Origin: Maridesulfovibrio sp.
Lineage (GTDB): Bacteria; Desulfobacterota; Desulfovibrionia; Desulfovibrionales; Desulfovibrionaceae
Direction of reading: 5' to 3'
Length of the DNA: 64,000 nt
NCBI RefSeq assembly: GCF_963677005.1
Contig: NZ_OY781616.1
Coordinates: 1,839,501 to 1,903,500, forward strand
Below the pieces are notes generated by a model. It was not told the DNA's origin. It worked only from the letters and a program-made list of their open reading frames with translations, and ran no database searches. The stretch's first letter is position 1, and each line of letters begins with the position of its first letter. Made by a program: the position numbers and the translations under genes. This document shows positions 41,310 through 49,782 of this stretch, piece after piece.

Positions 41310-41756
41310 ATGAAATTCGCAACATTCATTCTACTCATCGCACTGTTCATACCAATGAATAGCTGGGCACAATCTATATTACCGCTCTCTTGCGATGATG
41401 TAACCAAAATTGAGGTCTGGCATCTTCGTGGAGAAGTTTGGCACTGTCCAACCAAAGAGGGTTACCACTATGTGGTCGTAGCTTACCTGACGAAAGAAGC
41501 TCAGGCACGCAGGAATCAAGTGTATGAGGCTACTGAAAAAACTCTCTTTATGGTCGATGAATGCAAATATTTTATTAGATATGTGCAAATTGAGGCTCAG
41601 GGGAGACTCATACAGAGCGATGCCCCCACCTGGGATAATTTTTATGGTGCGGAAGTAGTCATTATAACCAAGAAAACCAAGGAAGCAGCCTTTGAAGCTG
41701 CTCGGCAGATCTGCCCAAGCAAAGCACCAACGGTTATGCTTACAGACGGAAGCTGA
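41310..41756 (+). CDS. Exported 148-residue protein, putative immunity copy 2
   Basis: Close paralogue of 40604-41050, same length and signal peptide (FILLIALFIPMNSWA) and the same four Cys. Differences cluster in the middle (AYLTKEAQARRNQVYEATEK) and in KYFIRYVQIEAQG. Directly behind the duplicated toxin tail, AAGAGG upstream of ATG. Two diverged copies may widen protection or preserve immunity to a past toxin version (inference). Confidence 0.75.
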   Translation: MKFATFILLIALFIPMNSWAQSILPLSCDDVTKIEVWHLRGEVWHCPTKEGYHYVVVAYLTKEAQARRNQVYEATEKTLFMVDECKYFIRYVQIEAQGRLIQSDAPTWDNFYGAEVVIITKKTKEAAFEAARQICPSKAPTVMLTDGS

Positions 41757-41774
41757 CTCTCGGCTGAAAAAAAA

Positions 41775-42503
41775 TCATATACCTGCAGGCATATTTCTAA
41801 CCCGCAACTCAATAGCATCAAATCTCCAGTATTCATGCTCCACAGTCAAAACAACGCCTGATCCATCTGTCTTTATCCTGCGGATATACATTCCCGGTGA
41901 CCCCGGCAGAACATCAAGCTCGTTTGAAACTTCCGGTGAGTGAAATTGAGGGCGTATCAACAGATCTTTCTGAATCAGTTTTATCTTGTATTCTTTCTCA
42001 AGAACCTGAGTCATAGCCTCCGTACGGGTCTTGGGAATAATTCCCGCAAGGCGTTCAGCGTGGAGATAATTTTTGGTGTATGCGACTTTCTGTCCGTCCA
42101 GAAAAAAAATATTTTTCATCACATCCACTTCAGTCCCATCAGGAAAGCCTTCCAACAATCCGGACGAATCTTTATCCTTTTCAACTGTAATCCGCCCATC
42201 TTCCTCCGTAGTCCAGCGGGCTTCGCGGCCTTGCGATGCGGCAAGCCGGGCAAAGTTTACATGGTGAGCCGGATTGTAAACCAGGCGAACGGGATTGACG
42301 TACCACCCCCGGCGGTCAAGTCGATAGATTTTTCCTTCACGCTGCAGCATGGTCAACGCGTGACGCACGGTATTGCGGTTAGTCCCTGTTTCCGCGCAAA
42401 GCTCGCGTTCTGACGGAAGCTTGTCCCCGTGCCGTAATTCACCGGATTTTAACCGATCAAGAATAACCTGCCGTACAATCTGATAAAAACGCTGTTTTTC
42501 CAT
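41775..42503 (-). CDS. GntR-family (HutC/UTRA) transcriptional regulator
   Basis: 242 residues. N-terminal winged HTH: FYQIVRQVILDRLKSGELRH, PSERELCAETGTNRNTVRHA, REGKIYRLDRRGWYVNPVRL. C-terminal UTRA ligand-binding domain (about 85-240): KNIFFLDGQKVAYTKNYLHA, ending VVLTVEHEYWRFDAIELRVR. Divergent from an amino-acid ABC transporter operon with a 300-bp shared region holding the palindrome at 42592, so it probably senses a nitrogen compound and controls uptake (inference). Confidence 0.9.
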   Translation of the reverse strand: MEKQRFYQIVRQVILDRLKSGELRHGDKLPSERELCAETGTNRNTVRHALTMLQREGKIYRLDRRGWYVNPVRLVYNPAHHVNFARLAASQGREARWTTEEDGRITVEKDKDSSGLLEGFPDGTEVDVMKNIFFLDGQKVAYTKNYLHAERLAGIIPKTRTEAMTQVLEKEYKIKLIQKDLLIRPQFHSPEVSNELDVLPGSPGMYIRRIKTDGSGVVLTVEHEYWRFDAIELRVRNMPAGI

Positions 42504-42591
42504 TAAAATCCCTCATTATTTATCACCACGTTCGTATGGCACTTATTTTTAACAATGTCATTACGGCTTTGTAACACAAAAACTCGCAATC

Positions 42592-42603
42592 TGGGTTAAC
42601 CCA
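42592..42603. promoter_or_regulatory. Palindrome TGGGTTAACCCA in gntR/ABC divergent promoter
   Basis: Perfect 12-bp palindrome about 90 bp from the gntR start and 200 bp from the binding-protein start. Plausible GntR operator, judged by position and symmetry only. Confidence 0.4.
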
Positions 42604-42804
42604 ATTGCTAATGTAAAAGTTATTGTGTAAGGAAAGACTCATTCCTTGAATGTGTTAATATTCAGTCCGGGAATGATTGCCTTTGGTTTAGGCAAAGGTT
42701 TTATCCGTTCAACCTGCAGCATATTACCGCATGGATTCCATGTGGTAGCAAAAGCCCTCAATGATTCTGTCTTAGCTGATTTATTGCGGGGGCGGGAGAA
42801 AAGT

Positions 42805-43815
42805 ATGAAATTTATACGTGTAATTTCAGTAGGTCTGGTGCTTATGCTGATCGCTGCCACAGCCAGCGCGAGCACACTTGAAAACGTTCGCAAGGAAGGT
42901 TTTCTTAAATGTGGAACCCACATTGAAAACCCGGGATTTTCCTCTTTGGACAGTAACGGCAAGAGAGTCGGTTTTGATGTCGACTTTATGCGTGCAGTCG
43001 CTGCCGCAGTAAATGTTCCCGAAATAAAATTTGTTCCCCTGACTTCAAAGGAACGTCTGCCCGCTCTCCAATCCGGAGAAATTGATCTTCTGGCTCGCAC
43101 CACGACTTTGACCATGAGCCGTGACGTAAAACTAGGACTCGATTTTACCGTCACCACTCTTTACGATGGTCAGGGAATGATGGTTCGCAAATCTCTTGGA
43201 GTAACAAGTGCCAAAGATCTGGACGGAGCTTCCGTATGTCTCCAGACCGGTTCTACCACCGAACTCAATATTTCAGATTACTTCCGTAAGAATGGAATGA
43301 AGTTTACGCCTGTTGTATTCGATAAACAGGCTGATGTTCGCAAAGCTTATGATGCAGGCCGCTGTGATGTTCATACAACGGATATTTCCGGTCTTGCTGC
43401 ACAGCGTTCACTCATGAAAGACCCTGCTGAGCACATCATTCTTCCTGAAGTCATTTCCAAGGAACCTCTCGGACCCTATGTCCGTCAGGGTGACGATCAG
43501 TGGGAAGATATCGTCCGCTGGACTGTCTGGCTGACTATGGCTGCTGAAGAAAAAGGCATTACACAGGCTAATGTTGAAGAAATGTATGCCGACAGCAAGG
43601 ATCCTGAAGTCCAGCGTATGCTGGGAAAAACAGGCTCGCTGTGGACAGATTTGGGTCTTGATGACAAGGCTCCTGTACGCATTCTTAAATCTGTGGGCAA
43701 CTATGGCGAGATTTTTGACCGCCACCTCGGCCCTAAAACCCCTCTCCGCCTTGAAAGAGGCCTGAATGCCCAGTGGACCGACGGCGGTCTGGTTTACGCT
43801 CCCCCTTTCCGTTAG
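42805..43815 (+). CDS. aapJ: General amino-acid ABC transporter, periplasmic binding protein
   Basis: 336 residues; ATG at 42805 after GGGAGA (an upstream ATG at 42646 lacks an RBS). Sec signal MKFIRVISVGLVLMLIAATA, cleavage after ASA. AapJ/BztA signatures: VRKEGFLKCGTHIENPGFSS, GFDVDFMRAVAAAVNVPEIK, LARTTTLTMSRDVKLGLDFT, SVCLQTGSTTELNISDYFRK, and RLERGLNAQWTDGGLVYAPP at the end. Captures L-amino acids for the two permeases and ATPase that follow. Confidence 0.93.
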   Translation: MKFIRVISVGLVLMLIAATASASTLENVRKEGFLKCGTHIENPGFSSLDSNGKRVGFDVDFMRAVAAAVNVPEIKFVPLTSKERLPALQSGEIDLLARTTTLTMSRDVKLGLDFTVTTLYDGQGMMVRKSLGVTSAKDLDGASVCLQTGSTTELNISDYFRKNGMKFTPVVFDKQADVRKAYDAGRCDVHTTDISGLAAQRSLMKDPAEHIILPEVISKEPLGPYVRQGDDQWEDIVRWTVWLTMAAEEKGITQANVEEMYADSKDPEVQRMLGKTGSLWTDLGLDDKAPVRILKSVGNYGEIFDRHLGPKTPLRLERGLNAQWTDGGLVYAPPFR

Positions 43816-43947
43816 AATCTACAAGACTGATCCAGTCCGTGTCGGCATAATGCCGGCACGGATTTTATATTTTAAAATCCATGAGCCCTGTGTATCTTTT
43901 ACTTCTTTAACTTGAATCCACCTCGGCTCGAATGGAGAGCTTTTTTA

Positions 43948-45324
43948 ATGTCCGAAAAATCCGCACCTCCGAAAGTTCCGGTCTGGCGCAGCCCGCAAGG
44001 CAGGGCCTGGATATTTCAGATCTGTATGATGACAGCGTTTCTGTATGTGGCGATATCCGCTTACAGAAATGCTCTTACAAACCTTGCCAAGCGTGGAATC
44101 AGTTCCGGATTCGGTTTTCTTTCCAATGAAGCCGGATTCAGAATCGGTGAGATAAATTCCATACCGCTTCCAAAGGGCGGGGTCCTCTGGTTTCTTGTCA
44201 GTCTGATTGCAGGCCTTGCAATATGTAAGATTATTTCACGGTATCTGAAGGATAAAAATAACGGTCCCATGGACAGTCGGTGGTTTTCCGTATGCCTGCT
44301 CATAAGTTTCGGACTGCCTTTGCTCACGCTGTACCTGTTCAGAAATGATATCGAGATTGTCCGCTATTCGGAATCTTCAAGCTATACTCTAGCACTGGAT
44401 ACAGCCCTTATAAACACCTTGAAAGTTACGTTTATCGGCTGTGTAGCATCAACTGTCCTAGGACTTCTGGTTGCGCTCGGAAGACTTTCCCCCAACTGGC
44501 TTTTACGTAACCTATGCCGCTGGTATGTCGAACTGAACCGCAACCTCCCTGTTCTGCTGCAACTGTTTTTCTGGTATTTTATCGTCTTCCAACAGCTTCC
44601 GAATGTGCGCAAATCAATTGATATAGGCGGCTGGCTGATCCTTAATAAACGCGGACTTTATATACCGTCACTCGTACCCCTGTCCGGGGCCTGGTTGTTC
44701 TGTACAGCCGTTCTCGCGGCCATTCTGGGCATTCTGGTTCTCCTCAGACGTTCAAAACGCATGCGCAATGAAACAGGGACTCCGGGCAAAGTGTTCCTGC
44801 CGGGACTTGCGCTGCTGGTTGTCCTCCCTTCACTTGCCTGGTTAATCACCGGTACTCCATTCAGCCTCGATTTTCCGGTTCTTAAAGGATTTAATTATCA
44901 GGGCGGAACCGGGCTTACTCCTGAATTTTCCGCCCTTGTTGTCGGACTGAGTGTCTACGTATCCGCCTTCAATGCCGAAATAATCCGTTCCGGAATTCAA
45001 TCTGTAGCCAAGGGACAACGGGAAGCCGCGCGTGCTCTGGCCATGAAAGAACGTCAGGTAATGCGGGTGGTTATTCTGCCGCAGGCTATGAGGGTTATTG
45101 TCCCGCCGATGACAAGTGAATATCTGGCCATTGCCAAAAACAGTTCTCTGGCCGTTGCGATAGGTTACCCGGATTTTGTCAGCGTCGGCGGAACCATTTT
45201 AAATCAGTCAGGGCAGGCAATTGAAATTGTCGGAATCTGGATGGGGGTTTATCTGTGTATTTCCCTGCTTATTTCCGGCGGAATGAACTGGTACAATAAT
45301 AAAGTCAGGCTGGTGGAGAGATAG
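43948..45324 (+). CDS. aapQ: General amino-acid ABC transporter permease (AapQ type)
   Basis: 458 residues; ATG at 43948 with GGAGAG about 9 nt upstream. About eight hydrophobic segments. N-terminal AapQ trait: WRSPQGRAWIFQICMMTAFL, NLAKRGISSGFGFLSNEAGF. The ABC permease core has LALDTALINTLKVTFIGCVA, a long insertion near 230-300 and the EAA loop QREAARALAMKERQVMRVVI then LPQAMRVIVPPMTSEYLAIA. Forms a heterodimeric channel with the next gene. Slightly longer than typical AapQ. Confidence 0.92.
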   Translation: MSEKSAPPKVPVWRSPQGRAWIFQICMMTAFLYVAISAYRNALTNLAKRGISSGFGFLSNEAGFRIGEINSIPLPKGGVLWFLVSLIAGLAICKIISRYLKDKNNGPMDSRWFSVCLLISFGLPLLTLYLFRNDIEIVRYSESSSYTLALDTALINTLKVTFIGCVASTVLGLLVALGRLSPNWLLRNLCRWYVELNRNLPVLLQLFFWYFIVFQQLPNVRKSIDIGGWLILNKRGLYIPSLVPLSGAWLFCTAVLAAILGILVLLRRSKRMRNETGTPGKVFLPGLALLVVLPSLAWLITGTPFSLDFPVLKGFNYQGGTGLTPEFSALVVGLSVYVSAFNAEIIRSGIQSVAKGQREAARALAMKERQVMRVVILPQAMRVIVPPMTSEYLAIAKNSSLAVAIGYPDFVSVGGTILNQSGQAIEIVGIWMGVYLCISLLISGGMNWYNNKVRLVER

Positions 45325-45326
45325 GT

Positions 45327-46415
45327 ATGGTTAAAGAAATTCCGGATAGACTTCCGCCTGCTAAAAACATCGGTTTTATCGGCTGGATACGCAACAATCT
45401 TTTGTGCCCATGGTACAACGCCGTACTGACTTTCAGTACCGCCTTCATTGTTTACATTCTGGTCAAACCGTTTTGGAACTGGGCGGTTGTAAACGCTTCC
45501 ATTTCACTTGACCCGGAAGTGGCGAAGCAATCCAGCGGCGCCGCATGGGGATTTATACGCGAGATGTGGCCGGTCTTCATGACCGGGATTTATCCGGCAG
45601 CGGATCGTTGGCGTCCGCTTGTTGCTCTTGCCCTGGTCATTCTGCTGATCTGTTTGAGCATGGCCGGGAAATTACGCTCCACACGATGGCTCCGCGCCTT
45701 ATGGATTATTTCTCCTTTTGTTGTTTACGGCCTTGTGCACGGCGGTGCTTTCAGCGGTCTTCCGGTAGTGGAATCTCACTACTGGGGCGGTCTTATGCTT
45801 ACAGTTATTCTGGCAGTAGTGGCCATGATTGCCGCATTCCCCATTGCCGTTCTTCTTGCGCTTGGCCGGACTTCGGACATGCCGGTGGCTAAGCCGTTTT
45901 GCATTGCTTATATTGAACTGGTCAGGGGTGTCCCGCTGATAACAATCCTTTTTATGGCCTCGGTTGTTCTGCCTTTGTTCCTGCCGGGTGATGTAAAACT
46001 CGATAAAGTGCTTAGGGCAATGGTCGGTATAACCATGTTCTTTTCCGCTTATCTGGCAGAAAACATTCGCGGCGGACTTCAGGGAATATCCAAAGGGCAG
46101 TATGAAGCTGCGGATGCATTGGGCATGAGCTACTGGAAAAAGACTATTGTGGTCATTCTTCCTCAGGCATTACGCATTGTAATACCTCCGATGGTCAATA
46201 ATTTCATAGGGATACTCAAAGACACATCTCTCGTCGGAATCGTCGGCCTTGTGGACCTTCTGCAGGTTGCTTTTGCTACAACTTCAAATCCAAAATGGTT
46301 CGGACGTCTTGAAGAAGCTTATGTTTTTGTGGCCTTCTGGTACTGGGTGCTTTGTTTTGCTCTTTCCAGTTACAGCCGCCATCTTGAAAATAAAATACCA
46401 TCCGCAGACAAATAG
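45327..46415 (+). CDS. aapM: General amino-acid ABC transporter permease (AapM type)
   Basis: 362 residues; ATG 2 nt after the previous stop, GGAGAG upstream. Seen: WIRNNLLCPWYNAVLTFSTA near the start, SHYWGGLMLTVILAVVAMIA, YIELVRGVPLITILFMASVV and the EAA loop GQYEAADALGMSYWKKTIVV, ILPQALRIVIPPMVNNFIGI. Pairs with the AapQ-like permease. Confidence 0.93.
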   Translation: MVKEIPDRLPPAKNIGFIGWIRNNLLCPWYNAVLTFSTAFIVYILVKPFWNWAVVNASISLDPEVAKQSSGAAWGFIREMWPVFMTGIYPAADRWRPLVALALVILLICLSMAGKLRSTRWLRALWIISPFVVYGLVHGGAFSGLPVVESHYWGGLMLTVILAVVAMIAAFPIAVLLALGRTSDMPVAKPFCIAYIELVRGVPLITILFMASVVLPLFLPGDVKLDKVLRAMVGITMFFSAYLAENIRGGLQGISKGQYEAADALGMSYWKKTIVVILPQALRIVIPPMVNNFIGILKDTSLVGIVGLVDLLQVAFATTSNPKWFGRLEEAYVFVAFWYWVLCFALSSYSRHLENKIPSADK

Positions 46416-46442
46416 CGGGTTGCTATAATAAAGGAAAACCAA

Positions 46443-47222
46443 GTGCAAAGAACTCATCCCCATGATGCTCTGCATCTGGCAGAAAGTCCGGCGGTAATAA
46501 AAATTCGCGGATTGAATAAGTGGTACGGCCAGTTCCATGTCCTGAAAGACATCAATCTTGAAGTCCGCCAGGGTGAACGTGTTGTTGTCTGCGGACCTTC
46601 CGGCTCAGGCAAATCGACCCTTATAAGAACCATCAACCGCCTTGAAGAACATCAGGAAGGAACAATCGAAGTCAAGGGAACCACTTTGACCAACGATGTC
46701 CGTAAAATTGAGATGATCAGACGCGAAGTCGGCATGGTATTTCAGCAATTCAACCTGTTTCCGCATCTTTCCATATTGGAAAATGTAATTTCCGGTCCGG
46801 TTCATGTGCGCAACATGCCGCGTAAGCAGGCTGAAGAAATTGCAATGACCTATCTCAAACGAGTGGGAATTGCCGAGCAGGCGGATAAATTTCCCGGCCA
46901 GCTTTCAGGTGGACAACAGCAGCGGGTGGCCATAGCCAGAGCTCTGGCCATGCAGCCCAAAATCATGCTTTTCGATGAACCGACTTCTGCCCTTGACCCC
47001 GAAATGATCAAGGAAGTTCTGGATGTTATGCGCGAACTGGCTGAGCAGGGAATGACCATGATCTGCGTTACCCACGAGATGGGATTTGCCAGAGAGGTGT
47101 CTGATACAATGGTTTTTATGGATAAAGGACAGGTAGTTGAATATTCACCTGTTAAAGAGTTTTTTGCCGCACCGAAAGAAGAACGCAGCAGACTTTTCCT
47201 TGAGCAGATTTTAAATCATTAA
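46443..47222 (+). CDS. aapP: General amino-acid ABC transporter ATP-binding protein
   Basis: 259 residues; GTG start at 46443 with AAGGAAA upstream. All ABC motifs are present: Walker [17 protein letters not shown]-loop [12 protein letters not shown], signature [15 protein letters not shown], Walker [15 protein letters not shown] and switch His in CVTHEMGFA. Energises the AapQM permease pair. Confidence 0.96.
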   Translation: MQRTHPHDALHLAESPAVIKIRGLNKWYGQFHVLKDINLEVRQGERVVVCGPSGSGKSTLIRTINRLEEHQEGTIEVKGTTLTNDVRKIEMIRREVGMVFQQFNLFPHLSILENVISGPVHVRNMPRKQAEEIAMTYLKRVGIAEQADKFPGQLSGGQQQRVAIARALAMQPKIMLFDEPTSALDPEMIKEVLDVMRELAEQGMTMICVTHEMGFAREVSDTMVFMDKGQVVEYSPVKEFFAAPKEERSRLFLEQILNH

Positions 47223-47279
47223 TTCATATTCGTTTTTTCAACATGACCGATCACGATTCTTTTCGCCGGAGTTTTTTCA

Positions 47280-48134
47280 TTGTCGAAATTAAAACTTATT
47301 AACGATACCCCCCTGATCTGGGGGCATCGCGGTGCTCGGGCTCTTGCTCCCGAAAACACATTGCGTGCCATGCGTAAGGGGCATGATGCCGGAGCGGACG
47401 GATGGGAAATTGATGTACAGACTACAGCTGACGGGGAGCTTATCATTCTGCATGACTTGAATCTGCTGCGCACCACGAATGCAGGGGTTCATCCTGTCAT
47501 GTCGGGCAAGAAATTTCCCCTGCCATGGCTGGCGACATTGGAGGAGCTTAAGCAGCTCTCGGCTGACATTTTCCCACGCAGATTCTGTCCTCCTCATTAT
47601 GCGGAAAAACCCTGGCTGGATATGCCTACGACAGTCTCAAATGATGTCTGCATCCCCACTCTCGGCGAAGTTCTGCAACTTGCAGACAAACTCGGCATGT
47701 GGGTAAATATCGAGATCAAGGACCTTTCCAGGGCTGTGCCAGCAAAGATTGAACATGACATTGTAGAAAGGGTACTCAAGAGCGTTGACTTGTATTCCAT
47801 GAATGACAAGGTGCTCCTTTCTTCATTTAACCACTCCTATATGAAGCGAAGTAAGGTGTTGAATCCGAAAATCCTGACCGGACTTTTGACTGAGCACAAA
47901 TTCAGCAAAGATCCTGTTGCGCTGCTCAAAGAAAATAAAGCCGATGCATGGCATCCCGGATTCCGATTTCTGACAGCAGACATCATTGCTGCGGTCCGAG
48001 AATGCGGAACAGCTATCAATCCGTACACTGTAAATGAACCGGACGATGTGGCTCGCCTTGCGAAATGGGGAGTTACAGGCCTTGTTACCGATAACCCTGT
48101 TCTTGCGATAAACGAACTTAATAAACGAACATAG
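47280..48134 (+). CDS. Glycerophosphodiester phosphodiesterase family protein
   Basis: 284 residues; TTG start at 47280, 9 nt after GGAG. Catalytic GDPD pattern: IWGHRGARALAPENTLRA (HR), DGWEIDVQTTADGELIILHD (E-x-D...HD) and WVNIEIKD (metal Glu), then GVTGLVTDNPVLA. Cleaves glycerophosphodiesters to glycerol-3-phosphate and alcohol. No signal peptide, so cytoplasmic. It follows the amino-acid ABC genes by 57 bp and may be in that operon; the substrate could be a deacylated phospholipid head group such as glycerophospho-ethanolamine or -serine. Confidence 0.9.
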   Translation: MSKLKLINDTPLIWGHRGARALAPENTLRAMRKGHDAGADGWEIDVQTTADGELIILHDLNLLRTTNAGVHPVMSGKKFPLPWLATLEELKQLSADIFPRRFCPPHYAEKPWLDMPTTVSNDVCIPTLGEVLQLADKLGMWVNIEIKDLSRAVPAKIEHDIVERVLKSVDLYSMNDKVLLSSFNHSYMKRSKVLNPKILTGLLTEHKFSKDPVALLKENKADAWHPGFRFLTADIIAAVRECGTAINPYTVNEPDDVARLAKWGVTGLVTDNPVLAINELNKRT

Positions 48135-48423
48135 AAAACCATATCAGCGAATTGCCAGCTATTTACTAGGCACTCCAGATGCCGCTAGCAATTTTTTCAG
48201 ATTCAGCTATCGATAACACTTATGATAATTAAATAAATGTCGCCGAAAGCACAAAAGTCATGGGGAATATCACAACAAAGCGAATACCTCATGAAACACG
48301 GCGGCATGAGGACTGAATACATCTGATTACCCAGCCTGCTTGAATATACATCAGCTGATTTTACGGAATAGACATTGCATATTTTCGGGTCAGGAAAAAA
48401 TTTCCCGATAAACGGAGCCTGAT

Positions 48424-48987
48424 ATGATCAACACAGTCCAGTCCGCATATGCAAGCAGTCCTGTTAATAAACTCCAATACCGCGCTGAAACGCAAACTAC
48501 TACACAAAAACAGAAATCAGGGGATACAGTAACCATCTCCGACTCGGCACGAAAACTGGCTTCAATGACGCCTCTTTTGTCAGAGTCTCTGGATTTCTTT
48601 GATAATGATGAAAGCCTGGAAACAATAACCAAAAAATTCAAGGATGATGTCAACATTCTATTTTTGGAAAACGGTATCAGCACCGATCCACCGGTAGAAC
48701 TTACCTCCGACAGTTCCGGCTATGTGCGAGTTAAGGGCGACCATCCACAAAAAGACAAAATTGAGCAGCTTTTCAAAGACAACCGTGATCTATCAAATGA
48801 TTTCAGAGGAATAAGCGTAAAGAACAGTATTGCTGAAGCCGTGAAATTATCGCAGGAATTCGCCAAAGCTTACGAAAAGGACCCCGCTGAAGCATTGGCA
48901 AGATACGGGCACCTTTTCAATAAAACGAATGCTAAAGAATTCAGCATGATTATCGGAGGAGAGTCCCAGGAGTCGGAGTTTGTTTGA
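48424..48987 (+). CDS. Hypothetical cytoplasmic protein
   Basis: 187 residues; ATG at 48424 after AGCCTGAT, weak RBS. No signal or membrane segment. The N-terminus (TQKQKSGDTVTISDSARKLA) resembles linker segments of flagellar or anti-sigma-like small proteins, but I cannot assign a family. The rest is helical and charged (FKDNRDLSNDFRGISVKNSI, AKAYEKDPAEALARYGHLFN). Confidence 0.65.
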   Translation: MINTVQSAYASSPVNKLQYRAETQTTTQKQKSGDTVTISDSARKLASMTPLLSESLDFFDNDESLETITKKFKDDVNILFLENGISTDPPVELTSDSSGYVRVKGDHPQKDKIEQLFKDNRDLSNDFRGISVKNSIAEAVKLSQEFAKAYEKDPAEALARYGHLFNKTNAKEFSMIIGGESQESEFV

Positions 48988-49228
48988 GTGGCCCATCTCC
49001 CCTGAAGCGGTTTGTTGACCCTACCGTGTTTGTATGATCAGATTTTGACTGGAGACTTCCGCTGAACGTGAGTTTAAACGTGGTAGGCGGAATAATGCGC
49101 GCCATAGCTCCACTCAATTATGATCCTCAGCAGGTTTGAAATGAGACTTCAGATTACTCTTCACCTATGGGGGTTCCATACAGATTTATATGGAGTTGGC
49201 TTACCTGTCGTTAACACGGGAGATTATC

Positions 49229-49663
49229 ATGTTAAAATTATTTATTTTTTGCGCTTCACTTCTCTGTTTTATAGCAGTGCCGGCCATAGCTGCAGAAGCG
49301 GAAAAAGGCATACGGGTCAAGATAACCGTGCAAGGTCACGTGCTGAAAGCAACGTTCATTGATAATGAGACAACAAGAGCGCTTATAGCCAAATTCCCGC
49401 TGACAGTTTCGATGATGGATCTTTATTCCCGCGAAATGTGTTATCGCTTCCCTGATGCGTTACCCGCGAATGAAGCCAGCACCAGCGGTTACGACGTTGG
49501 GGACATTGTGTATTGGACCCCGAGACACAGTTTCGTCATCATGTATGAACAGAATGGTGAACGAATCAGCAATTTACAAAAGATCGGCCATATCGAATCC
49601 GGTGTAGAAATATTCCGAAAGACCGGAGATATTGATGTTACCTTTGAGTTAGTGGATAATTAA
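49229..49663 (+). CDS. Secreted cyclophilin-like-fold protein
   Basis: 144 residues from ATG at 49229 (GGGAG upstream); an ATG 13 codons earlier lacks an RBS. Sec signal LKLFIFCASLLCFIAVPAIA. The mature part fits the cyclophilin-like-2 family: RVKITVQGHVLKATFIDNET, YRFPDALPANEASTSGYDVG, DIVYWTPRHSFVIMYEQNGE, IGHIESGVEIFRKTGDIDVT. Catalytic proline isomerase residues are not obvious; role unknown. The 240 bp upstream to the previous gene shows nothing notable. Confidence 0.7.
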   Translation: MLKLFIFCASLLCFIAVPAIAAEAEKGIRVKITVQGHVLKATFIDNETTRALIAKFPLTVSMMDLYSREMCYRFPDALPANEASTSGYDVGDIVYWTPRHSFVIMYEQNGERISNLQKIGHIESGVEIFRKTGDIDVTFELVDN

Positions 49664-49782
49664 TATCAGCCGGTATTCTACTCACCGTTTATTTCAGGCA
49701 GCCTAACTTTCTGCAGCGGATGTTATTACGCATGGTGTAAAAAAAGACCGAAAAAAGATAGGTTTGATGCCCGTCCCTTTAA

